Shown here piece after piece: positions 26,222 to 34,551 of a DNA stretch of 64,000 nt. The stretch covers positions 12,501 through 76,500 of the forward strand of contig NZ_QJJK01000001.1 of NCBI RefSeq assembly GCF_003201475.1, in the 5' to 3' direction. Numbering within the stretch: the stretch's first letter is position 1; every line of letters starts with the position of its first letter. Source of the stretch: Chelatococcus asaccharovorans. GTDB lineage: Bacteria > Pseudomonadota > Alphaproteobacteria > Rhizobiales > Beijerinckiaceae. The notes under the pieces are model-generated. The model was not told where the DNA came from and did no database searches. It worked only from the letters and a program-made list of their open reading frames with translations. A program made the translations under genes and the position numbers.

Positions 26222-26464
26222 CGGGGAGCGAGGGGACTTTCCCCTCGCTCCCCCGCCAACGCCGCCTGCGGACAGAGCGGGGCCGCCCGCTCGCAAGACG
26301 GTGTGCAGCAATTACCGCCTGAACCGATCCGATCCCGTCTCGCTCGCCGCGCAGCCCAGCTCCGCTCGCCGGCATTGGCCCCCCTCACTCCCGCGCGCTC
26401 ACGCGCCCCCGGAAGGCATGTCGAGGGACATGCCTTCGGCATTGACGGAGAAAGGATCGGAACA
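26222..26464 (+). promoter_or_regulatory. Structured leader upstream of the ParB-like gene (copy 1)
   Basis: The 243-base leader is homologous to the one in front of the DUF932 gene (31665-31906). It begins with a perfect 14-bp hairpin (GGGGAGCGAGGGGA / TCCCCTCGCTCCCC, 26223-26253) and ends with an 11-bp hairpin GAAGGCATGTC-GAGG-GACATGCCTTC at 26412-26437, some 27 bases before the start codon. The shared block GCGCTCACGCGCCCCCGGAA precedes it. A common regulatory RNA structure or protein-binding site is likely. Confidence 0.65.
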
Positions 26465-28597
26465 ATGGCAAGGATTGCGAAGAAAGCACAAACCGTCATC
26501 GAGGCGGCGGCGGATCAGATGGATGCAGTCGGCGCGAGCACTAATGCGGAACCGACCGTGGTCGCTGCGAGCGGCATGGAGATATTCGTTCCGCTCAACA
26601 AGTTGAAGAAGTCGCCGCGCAATGCGCGGAAGACCCCGCACAGCGAAGCGATCATCGAGGCGCTGGCCGCCAGCATCGCGGTCAAGGGCCTGCTGCAAAA
26701 CCTCGTCGTGGAGCCCGAGCTTGACGCGGCGGGCGAGCTCACGGGCAGCTATTTCGTGACGGTGGGCGAAGGCCGCAGGCTGGCTCAGCTTCTCCGCGTC
26801 AAGCGCAAGGAGATCAAGAAGACTGAGCCGGTGCGCTGCGTCATCGACACGGCGAATGACCCGCACGAGATCAGCCTTGACGAGAACGTCACCCGCGAGG
26901 CGATGCATCCGGCCGACCAGTTCGAGGCGTTCCGCGAGCTCGCGGAAAATCGCGGGTGGGGAGCGGAGGAGATCGCCGCCCGCTTCGGCGTGACGGCACA
27001 TGTGGTGCGCCAGCGCCTCAGGCTCGGCGCTGTCAGCCCCAAGCTGTTGCAGGTGTACCGCGACGGCGGCTTGAACCTCGATCAGTTGATGGCCTTCGCC
27101 ATCACCGAGGACCACAGGCGGCAGGAGCAGGTTTTTGCGAACCTCTCCCACAACCGCGAGCCGTGGATCATCCGCCGCGACCTCACCAAGGCACACATTC
27201 CGGCAACGGATCGCCGGGCGATCTTCGTCGGCCCGGAGGAGTACACCGAGGCGGGCGGCACGATCCTGCGCGACCTGTTCACGGAGGATCGCGGCGGCTT
27301 CTACGATGATGCCGCGCTTCTGGACCGGCTCGTCACCGGGAAGCTGGAGCGGATCGGCGCCGAGGTTCAGGCGGAAGGCTGGAAGTGGGTCTCGGTCCAC
27401 ATCGACTATCCCCATGCCCACGGCCTGCGCCGCGCCTATCCGCAGCCGGTGGAGCTTTCCGAGGAAGATGCCGCCGCCTATGCCTCTGTGCAGGAGGAAT
27501 ACAACCGGCTGTCGGAGGAATGGGACGGCGCGGACGAGCTTCCCCCGGAGACGGACGAGCGGTTCGGGGAGCTTGAAGCGGAAATCGAGCGCATCGACGC
27601 GCTGCGGCGCGCCTATGACCCCGACGACATCGCGCGCGGCGGCGTCTTAGTTGTGCTCGCCCATGACGGCAGCGGCCGCATCGAGCGCGGCTTCATCCGC
27701 CCGGAGGATGAGAAGCCGGAAGCGGAAGAAGCCGAGGACCACGCAAGCGCCGCCACCGAGGACGGCGAGCAGGACGAGGACGAGAACCGCGTTTCCGCCC
27801 TCGACGTGGAGGACGAGGACGCCGGGGATGCGGGCAAGCCGCTGTCCGACCTTCTCGTGCGCGACCTAACGGCCCACCGCACGCTCGGCCTGCGCCTCGC
27901 CCTTGGCGAGCAGCCGGACATGGCGTTGATCGCTGTCACCCATGCTCTCGCCGCGCAGACCTTCTATCGTGGCTCGGAAGCCGCCTGCCTCGAAATCCGC
28001 CCGAGCAGCCCGCATCTCGGCGGGCATGCGGACGGCATCGAGGACACCGCCCCGGCGAAGGCGCTGGCGGATCGCCATGCCGGCTGGCAGGCGGATATGC
28101 CGCGCGACGTGGCGGACCTGTGGGGCTTCATCGCCGCGCTGGATCAGGCGAGCGTGCTGGCGCTGTTCGCGCATTGTGCTTCGCTCACCGTCAATGCGGT
28201 GAAGCAGCCTTGGGAGCGCAAGCCCCGCGCCCATGAGACCGCCGACAGGCTGGCAACGGGGCTCGCCCTCGACATGACGGCACATTGGACCCCCACCGCG
28301 CGGAGCTATTTCAGCCGCGTAACCAAGGCGCACATTGTCGCCGCCGTGCGGGAGGCCTTCAGCGACGAGGCCGCCGACCGGATCACCGGCCTGAAGAAGC
28401 AGCCCATGGCGGAAGCCGCCGAGCAGCTTGTCGCTGCCACCGGATGGCTTCCCGCGCTCCTGCGCACCGAGCGGCCGGCTTGGCTGGATGCCCCGGAGGC
28501 TAACGCCGGAGCGGTCCTGAATGCGCCGACCGCAACCGATCGTGACGATACCGGCACGGTCGAGGACGGCGCAGCCTTCAACCACGCCGCCGAGTGA
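26465..28597 (+). CDS. ParB/RepB-type nuclease-domain protein of the mobile element
   Basis: A 710-residue protein with a ParB/Spo0J-like domain near residues 35-230: MEIFVPLNKLKKSPRNARKT, the GEGRRLAQLL box corresponding to ParB box II, and a helix-turn-helix at EEIAARFGVTAHVVRQRLRLG. The C-terminal two thirds are long and acidic (EEAEDHASAATEDGEQDEDE) and not recognised. ATG 26465 follows GGAGAAAGG; the longer frame runs through the leader. This large ParB-like protein is a standard part of the alphaproteobacterial trb-type element backbone; its precise role (partition, regulation or nuclease) is not established from sequence. Confidence 0.88.
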   Translation: MARIAKKAQTVIEAAADQMDAVGASTNAEPTVVAASGMEIFVPLNKLKKSPRNARKTPHSEAIIEALAASIAVKGLLQNLVVEPELDAAGELTGSYFVTVGEGRRLAQLLRVKRKEIKKTEPVRCVIDTANDPHEISLDENVTREAMHPADQFEAFRELAENRGWGAEEIAARFGVTAHVVRQRLRLGAVSPKLLQVYRDGGLNLDQLMAFAITEDHRRQEQVFANLSHNREPWIIRRDLTKAHIPATDRRAIFVGPEEYTEAGGTILRDLFTEDRGGFYDDAALLDRLVTGKLERIGAEVQAEGWKWVSVHIDYPHAHGLRRAYPQPVELSEEDAAAYASVQEEYNRLSEEWDGADELPPETDERFGELEAEIERIDALRRAYDPDDIARGGVLVVLAHDGSGRIERGFIRPEDEKPEAEEAEDHASAATEDGEQDEDENRVSALDVEDEDAGDAGKPLSDLLVRDLTAHRTLGLRLALGEQPDMALIAVTHALAAQTFYRGSEAACLEIRPSSPHLGGHADGIEDTAPAKALADRHAGWQADMPRDVADLWGFIAALDQASVLALFAHCASLTVNAVKQPWERKPRAHETADRLATGLALDMTAHWTPTARSYFSRVTKAHIVAAVREAFSDEAADRITGLKKQPMAEAAEQLVAATGWLPALLRTERPAWLDAPEANAGAVLNAPTATDRDDTGTVEDGAAFNHAAE

Positions 28598-28604
28598 GCC
28601 CCAC

Positions 28605-28632
28605 GGCCGGAGCCGCTTCGGCGGTTCCGGCC
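28605..28632 (+). terminator. Hairpin after the ParB-like gene
   Basis: A 12-bp stem GGCCGGAGCCGC / GCGGTTCCGGCC with one G-T pair is capped by a stable TTCG tetraloop just after the stop codon. Confidence 0.65.
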
Positions 28633-28658
28633 AGTCTCTCGACAGCATCGAGAATTTT

Positions 28659-28685
28659 CCGGCCGCGCCGGTTCGGCGCGGCCGG
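28659..28685. repeat. Perfect 12-bp inverted repeat
   Basis: CCGGCCGCGCCG and CGGCGCGGCCGG flank a GTT loop. It could be a second terminator. Downstream lies a truncated 19-codon frame from 28698 (MKTYIEQRAMPA) that I do not count as a gene. Confidence 0.5.
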
Positions 28686-28841
28686 AGACCTCGACTGCAT
28701 GACAGCAGGGATCCCCATCATGAAAACCTATATCGAGCAGCGGGCGATGCCGGCATAATCGTCACCTGAAACCAAGGCCGGCGCGGCGTGATTACAGACG
28801 CACCGGATGCCGGACGGATGCAATGATGATCGCTCCGTTTC

Positions 28842-28867
28842 CTGAAATCCGCAAAAACGGATTTCAG
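28842..28867 (-). terminator. Terminator of the PAS-domain gene
   Basis: CTGAAATCCG / CGGATTTCAG form a 10-bp stem overlapping the stop codon of the minus-strand PAS gene. Confidence 0.6.
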
Positions 28868-29301
28868 ACGGCCTTGACGATGCCGACCACAACGCCCGCT
28901 ACAGCACCGGCCTCGTCGGCAAACGGCAGATAGAGCCGGACGATGCGCGCGGACCCACCCGGAACCTGCACCTGGTCTTCCATCATCAGCGTGCGCCCGG
29001 ACGCGAGAACGATGGCCGCCTCATTGTCCGCATCCGCGCTCGACGGCGTGAGCCCGCCGACGGGCTCGCCGGCCAAAGCAACTCCATAGAGCCGATCGAC
29101 ATCCTTGCCGCTGCGCTCGATCCTCAGCGTCTCGTCCGATTCGGACGGGCGCCGGATCACGACGATCACATCATCCAGATCGGCCAGACGCTCGGTGATA
29201 TTCCCAGCCAGCGGCATGGCCGCGCCTTCACGGCGCGCAAGCCAGACGCGATAAAGCTGACCTAGCGCTGGATGTCGGTCCGCCAACAATCGAGAATCCA
29301 T
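28864..29301 (-). CDS. PAS-domain protein (PAS_5-like)
   Basis: A 145-residue single-domain protein resembling the PAS_5 family: HPALGQLYRVWLARREGAAM at residues about 9-28, then a PAS-like core, ending in IVRLYLPFADEAGAVAGVVV. Such proteins are sensory and lack an obvious output domain. It is transcribed divergently from a small XRE-family regulator with a shared operator between them, so it may be controlled by, or signal to, that regulator. Confidence 0.65.
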   Translation of the reverse strand: MDSRLLADRHPALGQLYRVWLARREGAAMPLAGNITERLADLDDVIVVIRRPSESDETLRIERSGKDVDRLYGVALAGEPVGGLTPSSADADNEAAIVLASGRTLMMEDQVQVPGGSARIVRLYLPFADEAGAVAGVVVGIVKAV

Positions 29302-29324
29302 GCTGGAATCCGTCGTGCCAAGGC

Positions 29325-29343
29325 TAACCAGATTTTCTGGTTA
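29325..29343. promoter_or_regulatory. Inverted repeat between the PAS and XRE genes
   Basis: TAACCAGA and TCTGGTTA are perfect inverted copies with a TTT spacer, positioned to control both divergent genes. It is the likely binding site of the XRE regulator. Confidence 0.6.
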
Positions 29344-29396
29344 TCTGTATTTCGGTTTAATTGATCTGCCGGTTTCGTCAATGACCGGCAGGGCAT

Positions 29397-29666
29397 ATGC
29401 AAAAAACGCTTCGCTCGCCAAGGCATTTGCGTCTGGTTCAGCTCATCGTCGACAAGCGCCGGGAAGCCGGCATGAGCCAGTCCGATCTGGCCGAAGCGCT
29501 CGGCCGATACCAGTCCGTCGTTGCCGCTATCGAATCCGGCGGCCGTCGCATCGATGTCGTCGAGTTCCTTGAGCTGGCCGAAACGATCGGCTTCGATCCC
29601 CATGACGTCATCCGCGAAGTATCTGCAATTGCGCCGAAGCGTAAAGCGAAGCGAAAGACGTTATGA
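29397..29666 (+). CDS. XRE-family helix-turn-helix regulator
   Basis: An 89-residue protein made almost entirely of a Cro/C1-type helix-turn-helix: LVQLIVDKRREAGMSQSDLA, then GRYQSVVAAIESGGRRID (about residues 12-50), with a lysine/arginine-rich tail that adds DNA affinity. It probably acts at the palindrome upstream. Confidence 0.87.
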   Translation: MQKTLRSPRHLRLVQLIVDKRREAGMSQSDLAEALGRYQSVVAAIESGGRRIDVVEFLELAETIGFDPHDVIREVSAIAPKRKAKRKTL

Positions 29667-30513
29667 TCGAACATCAGTGCAATTTTCACAACGCTAACAC
29701 ATTCTCACCACCTATATTTCTGAGATGCTAGGCGTCGCCCTTCGGGCCGGGCTCTACGCGCCTCCTGCGGTGGCTTCCGAAGCCCCTTGCGGGTCTTCGC
29801 CTTCGGTAACGATCCCTGACGCAAGGGGCAGCGACGGCGGGCATTTCCCACGATGAAGCTCCCGCTTTCGCGGTGCTCCCCCTGTGACGGCCGGCGTCAC
29901 TCGGCAAATCGGGATGGCGGGAGGGGATGAGGACGATCTTGCCCTCCGATGTCGGTCTCGACCGTGCCCGCATTGCATCGAACGGAGCCGGGAAAGCCCG
30001 TATCGTCCGGGCACTTGAGGAGGCGAGGCAGCCACGGCCCTGCACGGGAGCAATGTCGTTTCTTGCACGCCGCCCCGAACTCGTTGGCAGGCAAGGAGTC
30101 GAGAGGGTTCAGCCCGCTCTCATTGTCGCCGGCCGATCGTCAGGGAGAACCGATCACTTCGCCCCGCCGGTGAGGCTGAGGGCCTGTCCGGCCCTTTCGG
30201 AGAAGCCCTTGGCGGTGAAAGCGTCGTTCCGACTCCAGCTATCGGGCGATTCCTCCGGTCCAGCTGTCTGAAGCCACGTCCATCACGTCCTCGATAGGCA
30301 GGGGTCTGACCGAAGACCGGCGACGCGGGCGTCACCTCGATCTTGAACCCGCAACACGCCGCCTGCGGCTTTTTCCCGCCGCCGGCCAGGGCCGGCTTTG
30401 CACCGCGAAGCGAAAAAGTCCTCGCCGGATGTTGCGGGCCGATCGTCCCCGGTCTGCCGACCCCCATCGAGGCCGCGATGGGCGCGGCCCAGTCAGCAGA
30501 AGGAACCACCGCA
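29667..30513. ncRNA. Long untranslated, strongly structured region
   Basis: These about 850 bases lie between the XRE gene and DUF736 and hold no gene with a usable start. They are rich in hairpins: GCCCCTTGCG (29782-29791) pairs with CGCAAGGGGC (29820-29829), and there are several GCCGCCTGCGG-type stems near 30358-30420. Part is presumably the DUF736 promoter and leader. A structured RNA or transfer-related site is possible but not demonstrated. Confidence 0.35.
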
Positions 30514-30825
30514 ATGGCCACCATCGGCACTTTCACCACCACCGCCAAGGGCTTCAAGGGCGCGGTCAAGACCCTGAGCCTCAACGTCAAGGCAGTCGAA
30601 TTCGTCCCCGCCGAAGGCGACAACGAGAAGGGGCCGGACTTCCGCATCTTCTCCGGTGCCACCGAGTTCGGAGCGGCGTGGAAGAAGACCTCGCGCGAGG
30701 GCCGCGACTACCACTCCGTCAAGCTGGACGATCCATCATTCCCGGCTCCGATCTATGCGAGCCTGGTCGAGACGGAGACTGAGGGTGAGTTCGCACTCAT
30801 CTGGTCCCGCCGCGCCGCCGAGTGA
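30514..30825 (+). CDS. DUF736 family protein
   Basis: A 103-residue DUF736 protein, a family nearly always found on alphaproteobacterial conjugative elements. The signature run is [20 protein letters not shown], then [20 protein letters not shown] and the C-terminal [13 protein letters not shown] 30514 follows AGAAGGAA. Function is unknown. A paralogue is encoded at 37709. Confidence 0.92.
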   Translation: MATIGTFTTTAKGFKGAVKTLSLNVKAVEFVPAEGDNEKGPDFRIFSGATEFGAAWKKTSREGRDYHSVKLDDPSFPAPIYASLVETETEGEFALIWSRRAAE

Positions 30826-30844
30826 CACCGGCCGCCACAGGGGG

Positions 30845-30863
30845 AGCCCCGCGAAGCGGGGCT
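30845..30863 (+). terminator. Terminator after DUF736
   Basis: AGCCCCGC / GCGGGGCT form an 8-bp stem with a GAA loop. Confidence 0.65.
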
Positions 30864-30943
30864 TCGCCATGTTCATGTCCGCCGCCGCCCGAAGGAAATA
30901 CGGCGAGCCGTGCTCCCTTTGCCCTGATCGGCTGTGAAGCGTC

Positions 30944-31228
30944 CTAACGGCGCTTTTTCGCCGCCTCATACACCTCGGAATGCTCGCGCTTCCCCACGGC
31001 GACGACGACCACCGTGACCCTTTCATCCTCGACGCGATAGACCAGCCGATAACCGGCCGAGCGCAGCTTGATCTTGTAATGATCCGGCATGCCGCGCAGC
31101 GCGTCGGCCTGCACATGCGGTTGGCTCACGCGCTCCGCCAGCTTCTTCTTGAACTGCTCGCGCAGCGTCGCGCCGAGCTTGTCCCATTCCTTGCGCGCGG
31201 AGGGCAGGAACTCCAGCCTATAGGTCAT
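30944..31228 (-). CDS. RelE-family toxin
   Basis: A 94-residue RelE/ParE-superfamily toxin: MTYRLEFLPSARKEWDKLG, RGMPDHYKIKLRSAGYRLVY near 45-64 and the C-terminal VGKREHSEVYEAAKKRR. The basic Arg/Lys/Tyr residues expected for ribosome-dependent mRNA cleavage are present. It follows the antitoxin gene with an 11-base overlap. Confidence 0.93.
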   Translation of the reverse strand: MTYRLEFLPSARKEWDKLGATLREQFKKKLAERVSQPHVQADALRGMPDHYKIKLRSAGYRLVYRVEDERVTVVVVAVGKREHSEVYEAAKKRR

Positions 31229-31463
31229 CGAGGCTGACCGGCACGCCCTTCTCGTTCGCGCGGGCCTTGGCGATTTCGACGAGCGCCTGATCGTCGAGCG
31301 CGTCCATCATCGCCTCATAGGTATCGGCTGGCACCATATAGGCCATGACCCGGTTGTGGTTCAGGATCGCGACCGCGCTGCCCCGCGCACCGTCGACGAT
31401 GGCGGTCGGGTTCTTCTTCAGGTCGGAGACGCTGACGGCAATTTCGGCTTCCACGCGCTGCAT
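31218..31463 (-). CDS. Phd/YefM-type antitoxin
   Basis: An 81-residue antitoxin with the Phd/YefM N-terminus SVSDLKKNPTAIVDGARG and a helical C-terminus expected to bind RelE. ATG 31463 is preferred because GAGGACGAGG stands upstream; ATG 31487 lies inside the operator palindrome. Confidence 0.88.
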   Translation of the reverse strand: MQRVEAEIAVSVSDLKKNPTAIVDGARGSAVAILNHNRVMAYMVPADTYEAMMDALDDQALVEIAKARANEKGVPVSLDDL

Positions 31464-31485
31464 GGCCTCGTCCTCGAATAACGGC

Positions 31486-31509
31486 ATCGAAATCAGGTCT
31501 GATTTCGAT
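31486..31509 (-). promoter_or_regulatory. 24-bp palindromic operator of the Phd/RelE operon
   Basis: ATCGAAATCAG and CTGATTTCGAT are perfect inverted copies around GT. A further half-site TTTCGAT lies at 31516-31522. Such paired sites support conditional cooperativity in Phd/RelE systems. Confidence 0.75.
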
Positions 31510-31664
31510 ATTGAATTTCGATCTATATAACCCGTCTCCGCGACGATTGCGAGAGGCGCACGGCCATCGGCCGGGGCTGACGAAGGTTCCCACAGCCTGC
31601 ATCGAGTATGGCGAGCTGCGCTCCCTTTGTCCTGATCGGCCGCGGCCGGAGCCTTGCCGATCCT

Positions 31665-31906
31665 CGGGGGAGCCAAGGGGGACTTTCCCCTTTCTCCCCT
31701 CAAGTGCCGCCTGCGCGATGGCAGGGCCGCCGGCTCGCAGGACGGACGATATCCGTCATCCCGCCGATCGTCGCCACCGTCCCGCTCGCCCTGGCAGCCC
31801 GGCCATGCTCGCCGGCACTTGTCCCCTCCCATCCCTGCGCGCTCACGCGCCCCCGGAAGGCATGCCGGGGGACATGCCTTCGGCATTTACGGGAAAGGAC
31901 AGGACA
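31665..31906 (+). promoter_or_regulatory. Structured leader upstream of DUF932 (copy 2)
   Basis: It shares blocks with the ParB leader: GGGACTTTCCCC at its 5' end, GCCGCCTGCG, GGGCCGCC, GGCTCGCA, GCTCGCCGGCA, and the 20-base GCGCTCACGCGCCCCCGGAA before the start. The hairpin GAAGGCATGCC-GGGG-GACATGCCTTC (31856-31881) has one mismatched pair compared with copy 1. Confidence 0.65.
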
Positions 31907-33103
31907 ATGAACATCATCGCCAGCAGCCAGCACGGCCAAGCTGTGAACAGCGGTTTTCGCGTCGACATCTCGCACGGCGAGCGGATCGGCCGCGTATCGT
32001 CGGAATGGTTCTCGCGCCCCGACGATGAGCGCTTCCTGTCGCTCACCGAGCTTTACGATGCCGTGAAGGTCCGCGCGGATCGCGCCACCGCCCGCACCGT
32101 GGAGAGCCGCGCCGTGCGCGTGGAGGCGAGCCGGGAGGATGCGGAGCGGCTTTCGCTGATCGTCCCCGGGCAGGAGGCCCCCATTGCCCCGACCCATTGG
32201 AGCTTCGGTCAGTTGTGCAGCCTTGTCGGCGCGCCAGCCACCTATATGCGCCAGCTTCCTGCACCGCTCGCCGGCATCAACCTGCAGCACGGCTTGCTGT
32301 CGCACCGCGCCGAGCTTGTGAAGACGCTGGAAACCGAAGACGGACGGGTTGAGCTTCGCGCCGTGACCGGCCCGGACTATGGCCGTATCTGGGACCATGA
32401 GCTTGTCGCCGCCGTCATGAAGATCGCCGGCAACGGCACCGGCGACACCATGTGGAAGGTGCCGGGCATGCTGGACTGGGCGACCATGATGCACAATCCC
32501 TTCGTGGACATCACGAAGGACACGACCACCCTCTATGCCAGCGACCGCGACGTGTTCTTATTCCTCGTGGACGACACCCACCCCATCGAGGCCGGGCGCC
32601 TGCCGAACGGCGAGCCGGATTTGTATTTCCGGGGCTTTTACTGCTGGAACAGCGAAGTCGGATCGAAGACCCTCGGCATTGCGAGCTTCTATCTCCGCGC
32701 CGTGTGCATGAACCGCAACCTTTGGGGCGTGGAAGGTTTCGAGGAAATCAGCATTCGGCACAGCAAGTTCGCGGCGCAGCGCTTCGCCCATGAAGCGGCC
32801 CCGGCGCTGACGAGCTTCGCTAATTCCTCGCCCGCGCCATTCGTCGCCGGGATCAAGGCGGCCCGGGAGAAGATCGTCGCCCGTACGGACGAAGACCGCG
32901 AGAGCTTCCTGCGCAAGCGCGGTTTCAGCAAGGCCGAGACCGGCAAGATCATCGAGACGGTTTTGCAGGAGGAAGGTCGCCCGCCCGAAAGCATCTTCGA
33001 TTTCGTGCAGGGCATGACGGCGCATGCCCGCGCGAAGGCGCATCAGGACGGTCGCCTTGAACTGGAAGCGAAAGCAAAGACCCTGCTGGAGAAAGCCGCA
33101 TAA
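31907..33103 (+). CDS. DUF932 family protein
   Basis: A 398-residue DUF932 protein, of the plasmid/phage-associated family of unknown function that includes LGT_TIGR03299-like proteins. Recognisable parts are APTHWSFGQLCSLVGAPATY near 84-103, SDRDVFLFLVDDTHPIEAGR near 208-227 and GFYCWNSEVGSKTLGIASFY near 237-256. ATG 31907 follows AAAGGACAGGAC; the longer frame runs back through the leader. Its leader is homologous to that of the ParB-like gene. Confidence 0.9.
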   Translation: MNIIASSQHGQAVNSGFRVDISHGERIGRVSSEWFSRPDDERFLSLTELYDAVKVRADRATARTVESRAVRVEASREDAERLSLIVPGQEAPIAPTHWSFGQLCSLVGAPATYMRQLPAPLAGINLQHGLLSHRAELVKTLETEDGRVELRAVTGPDYGRIWDHELVAAVMKIAGNGTGDTMWKVPGMLDWATMMHNPFVDITKDTTTLYASDRDVFLFLVDDTHPIEAGRLPNGEPDLYFRGFYCWNSEVGSKTLGIASFYLRAVCMNRNLWGVEGFEEISIRHSKFAAQRFAHEAAPALTSFANSSPAPFVAGIKAAREKIVARTDEDRESFLRKRGFSKAETGKIIETVLQEEGRPPESIFDFVQGMTAHARAKAHQDGRLELEAKAKTLLEKAA

Positions 33104-33111
33104 CCACAGAT

Positions 33112-33144
33112 GCCGCGCGGTCGGTCCATCGACCGTGCGGCTTT
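33112..33144 (+). terminator. Terminator after DUF932
   Basis: GCCGCGCGGTCG and CGACCGTGCGGC form a 12-bp stem with one G-T pair and a GTCCAT loop, followed by TTT. Confidence 0.7.
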
Positions 33145-33397
33145 CCGTATCCGGAATTTTCCTCCGATCCGTAAATCCGGGTCGGCGGCGCGGCCGCGCC
33201 TCGACAGCACGGCCGCGGCTCGCCGGGCTCCGCCCGGCTCGCAAGTCATAATTGGAACGGCCTCAACTATCCGAACAATTGCCATCTGCAATCGTCCTCT
33301 CCCGACGATGCACGACACCTTAACTTTAGCCGCCTCATTTTGGGGACACGGTGCGTGCTCTTGAGAACAGAAGCTTTCCGAAACACACGGAGGAAAC
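33145..33397. other. Intergenic region before the DUF2285 pseudogene
   Basis: No gene is seen. GATCCGTAAATCCGGG near 33170 recalls CCGTAAATCCGG copies inside trbC. Confidence 0.35.
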
Positions 33398-34196
33398 ATG
33401 CCCCACACGCAAGACTGGATGGCCAACGCCGCCTATCTCTACATCCTCTTTCTCGACCGTCCGGCTGTCGCCTGGGAGCACCTGCGGCGCAATCCCGGCT
33501 ATCGGAACGACTGGCGCCGCTTTGGCACGAAGCGGCGTCCATCGTTGAGCGCACATGCGCAGAATTGGGGGTTACGATTTCTTCGAGAACCCAAAACACG
33601 ATGCGCGCGACGCGCTGCCGTTCTGGCGGCCTGATCCAGACATTGCGCTGCCGATCGTGCCGGACGAAGACCCGGAGGCTGCTGCACCGGTCTTCGACTT
33701 CTGGACCTTTCCCGGCCGCAAGGCGATCGGCCATGACGGCGGACGCCTCGCGCTGAAACTCACCCGGCGCGGCCGCTCCTGGCATGTCCATATCGCCGGC
33801 GCGCTCGACGCCACCATGCCCTTCACCTTCGCGATCGCACCGGACGACCGGGCCGATGCCCGCTTGCGCGAGGCCAAGGAGCTGCTGGCCGTGATCGCCG
33901 GCCGCCCAGCTGGGCTTGCCAGCCGGCGCGGCTCGGCCGAACCGATCATCACCATGCAATCCTTGCAGGCCCTCGATGGTCATCTCGCCGGAGCCAGCGA
34001 GCGCGAGATCGCCATCGCGATCTTCGGCGCGCGCATCGTGAAGGAGAAATGGCATGGTGACAGCGAGCTGCGCGCCAGGGTCCGCTATCTCGTCCACCGT
34101 GGTCGCGCCCTCATGAACGGCGGCTATCGCCGTTTCCTCTGGGGTGCGACCGCGCGTCGAGCCGGCGAATATCCCATGCCCGCCGCCGCCCCGTGA
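33398..34196 (+). pseudogene. DUF6499-DUF2285 regulator-like gene with clustered frameshifts
   Basis: The N-terminal part from ATG 33398 (DWMANAAYLYILFLDRPAVA, LRRNPGYRNDWRRF) is the short domain usually fused in front of DUF2285. The rest, from about 33570 in another frame (ENPKHDARDALPFWRPD onward to 34196), is DUF2285 with GGRLALKLTRRGRSWHVHIA and WHGDSELRARVRYLVHRGRA. Between 33525 and 33590 the natural product EAASIVERTCA-NWGLRF-FENPK uses three frames in turn, implying about three small indels. The DUF2285 part alone could be made from ATG 33555. Confidence 0.75.
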
Positions 34197-34311
34197 GGGA
34201 GAAAGCCGACCGGCCAGGATTCTCCATACGCAGCAGGACAGGCTTTCCCCAAGCTGCCTCCCAACCGCTGGACCGGGCTTCGCTCGGCCAGCCTGAGACG
34301 GAGGCAGCTTC

Positions 34312-34542
34312 ATGGATCGTCCCGAATCCAAACCGGCCAGCCGCTACCTCACCAATGAGGAAGCGGCCGCCTATCTCAAGCTCTCGCCACACACACTGAA
34401 CAAGAAGCGCGTCATCGGCGGCGGACCGAAGTTCCGCAAGCTCGGCTCCCGCGTCGTCTACGCGATCGACGACCTCGAAACCTGGATCGAGGCGCGCGCC
34501 TGCAGCACCACCTCCGATCCCCGCTACGCCCAAGCCCGCTGA
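34312..34542 (+). CDS. Helix-turn-helix protein (excisionase/AlpA-like)
   Basis: A 76-residue MerR-like HTH_17 protein: RYLTNEEAAAYLKLSPHTLN followed by the wing GGPKFRKLGSRVVYAIDDLETWI. Proteins like this act as excisionases or small activators and commonly sit before repA in this element family. Start ATG 34312 follows GGAGGC. Confidence 0.88.
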   Translation: MDRPESKPASRYLTNEEAAAYLKLSPHTLNKKRVIGGGPKFRKLGSRVVYAIDDLETWIEARACSTTSDPRYAQAR

Positions 34543-34551
34543 CGGCAACGC

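Noticed and set aside
28605-28685. CRISPR-like repeats
   Set aside because: These are two unrelated hairpins, not regularly spaced direct repeats; no CRISPR array was found in the window.
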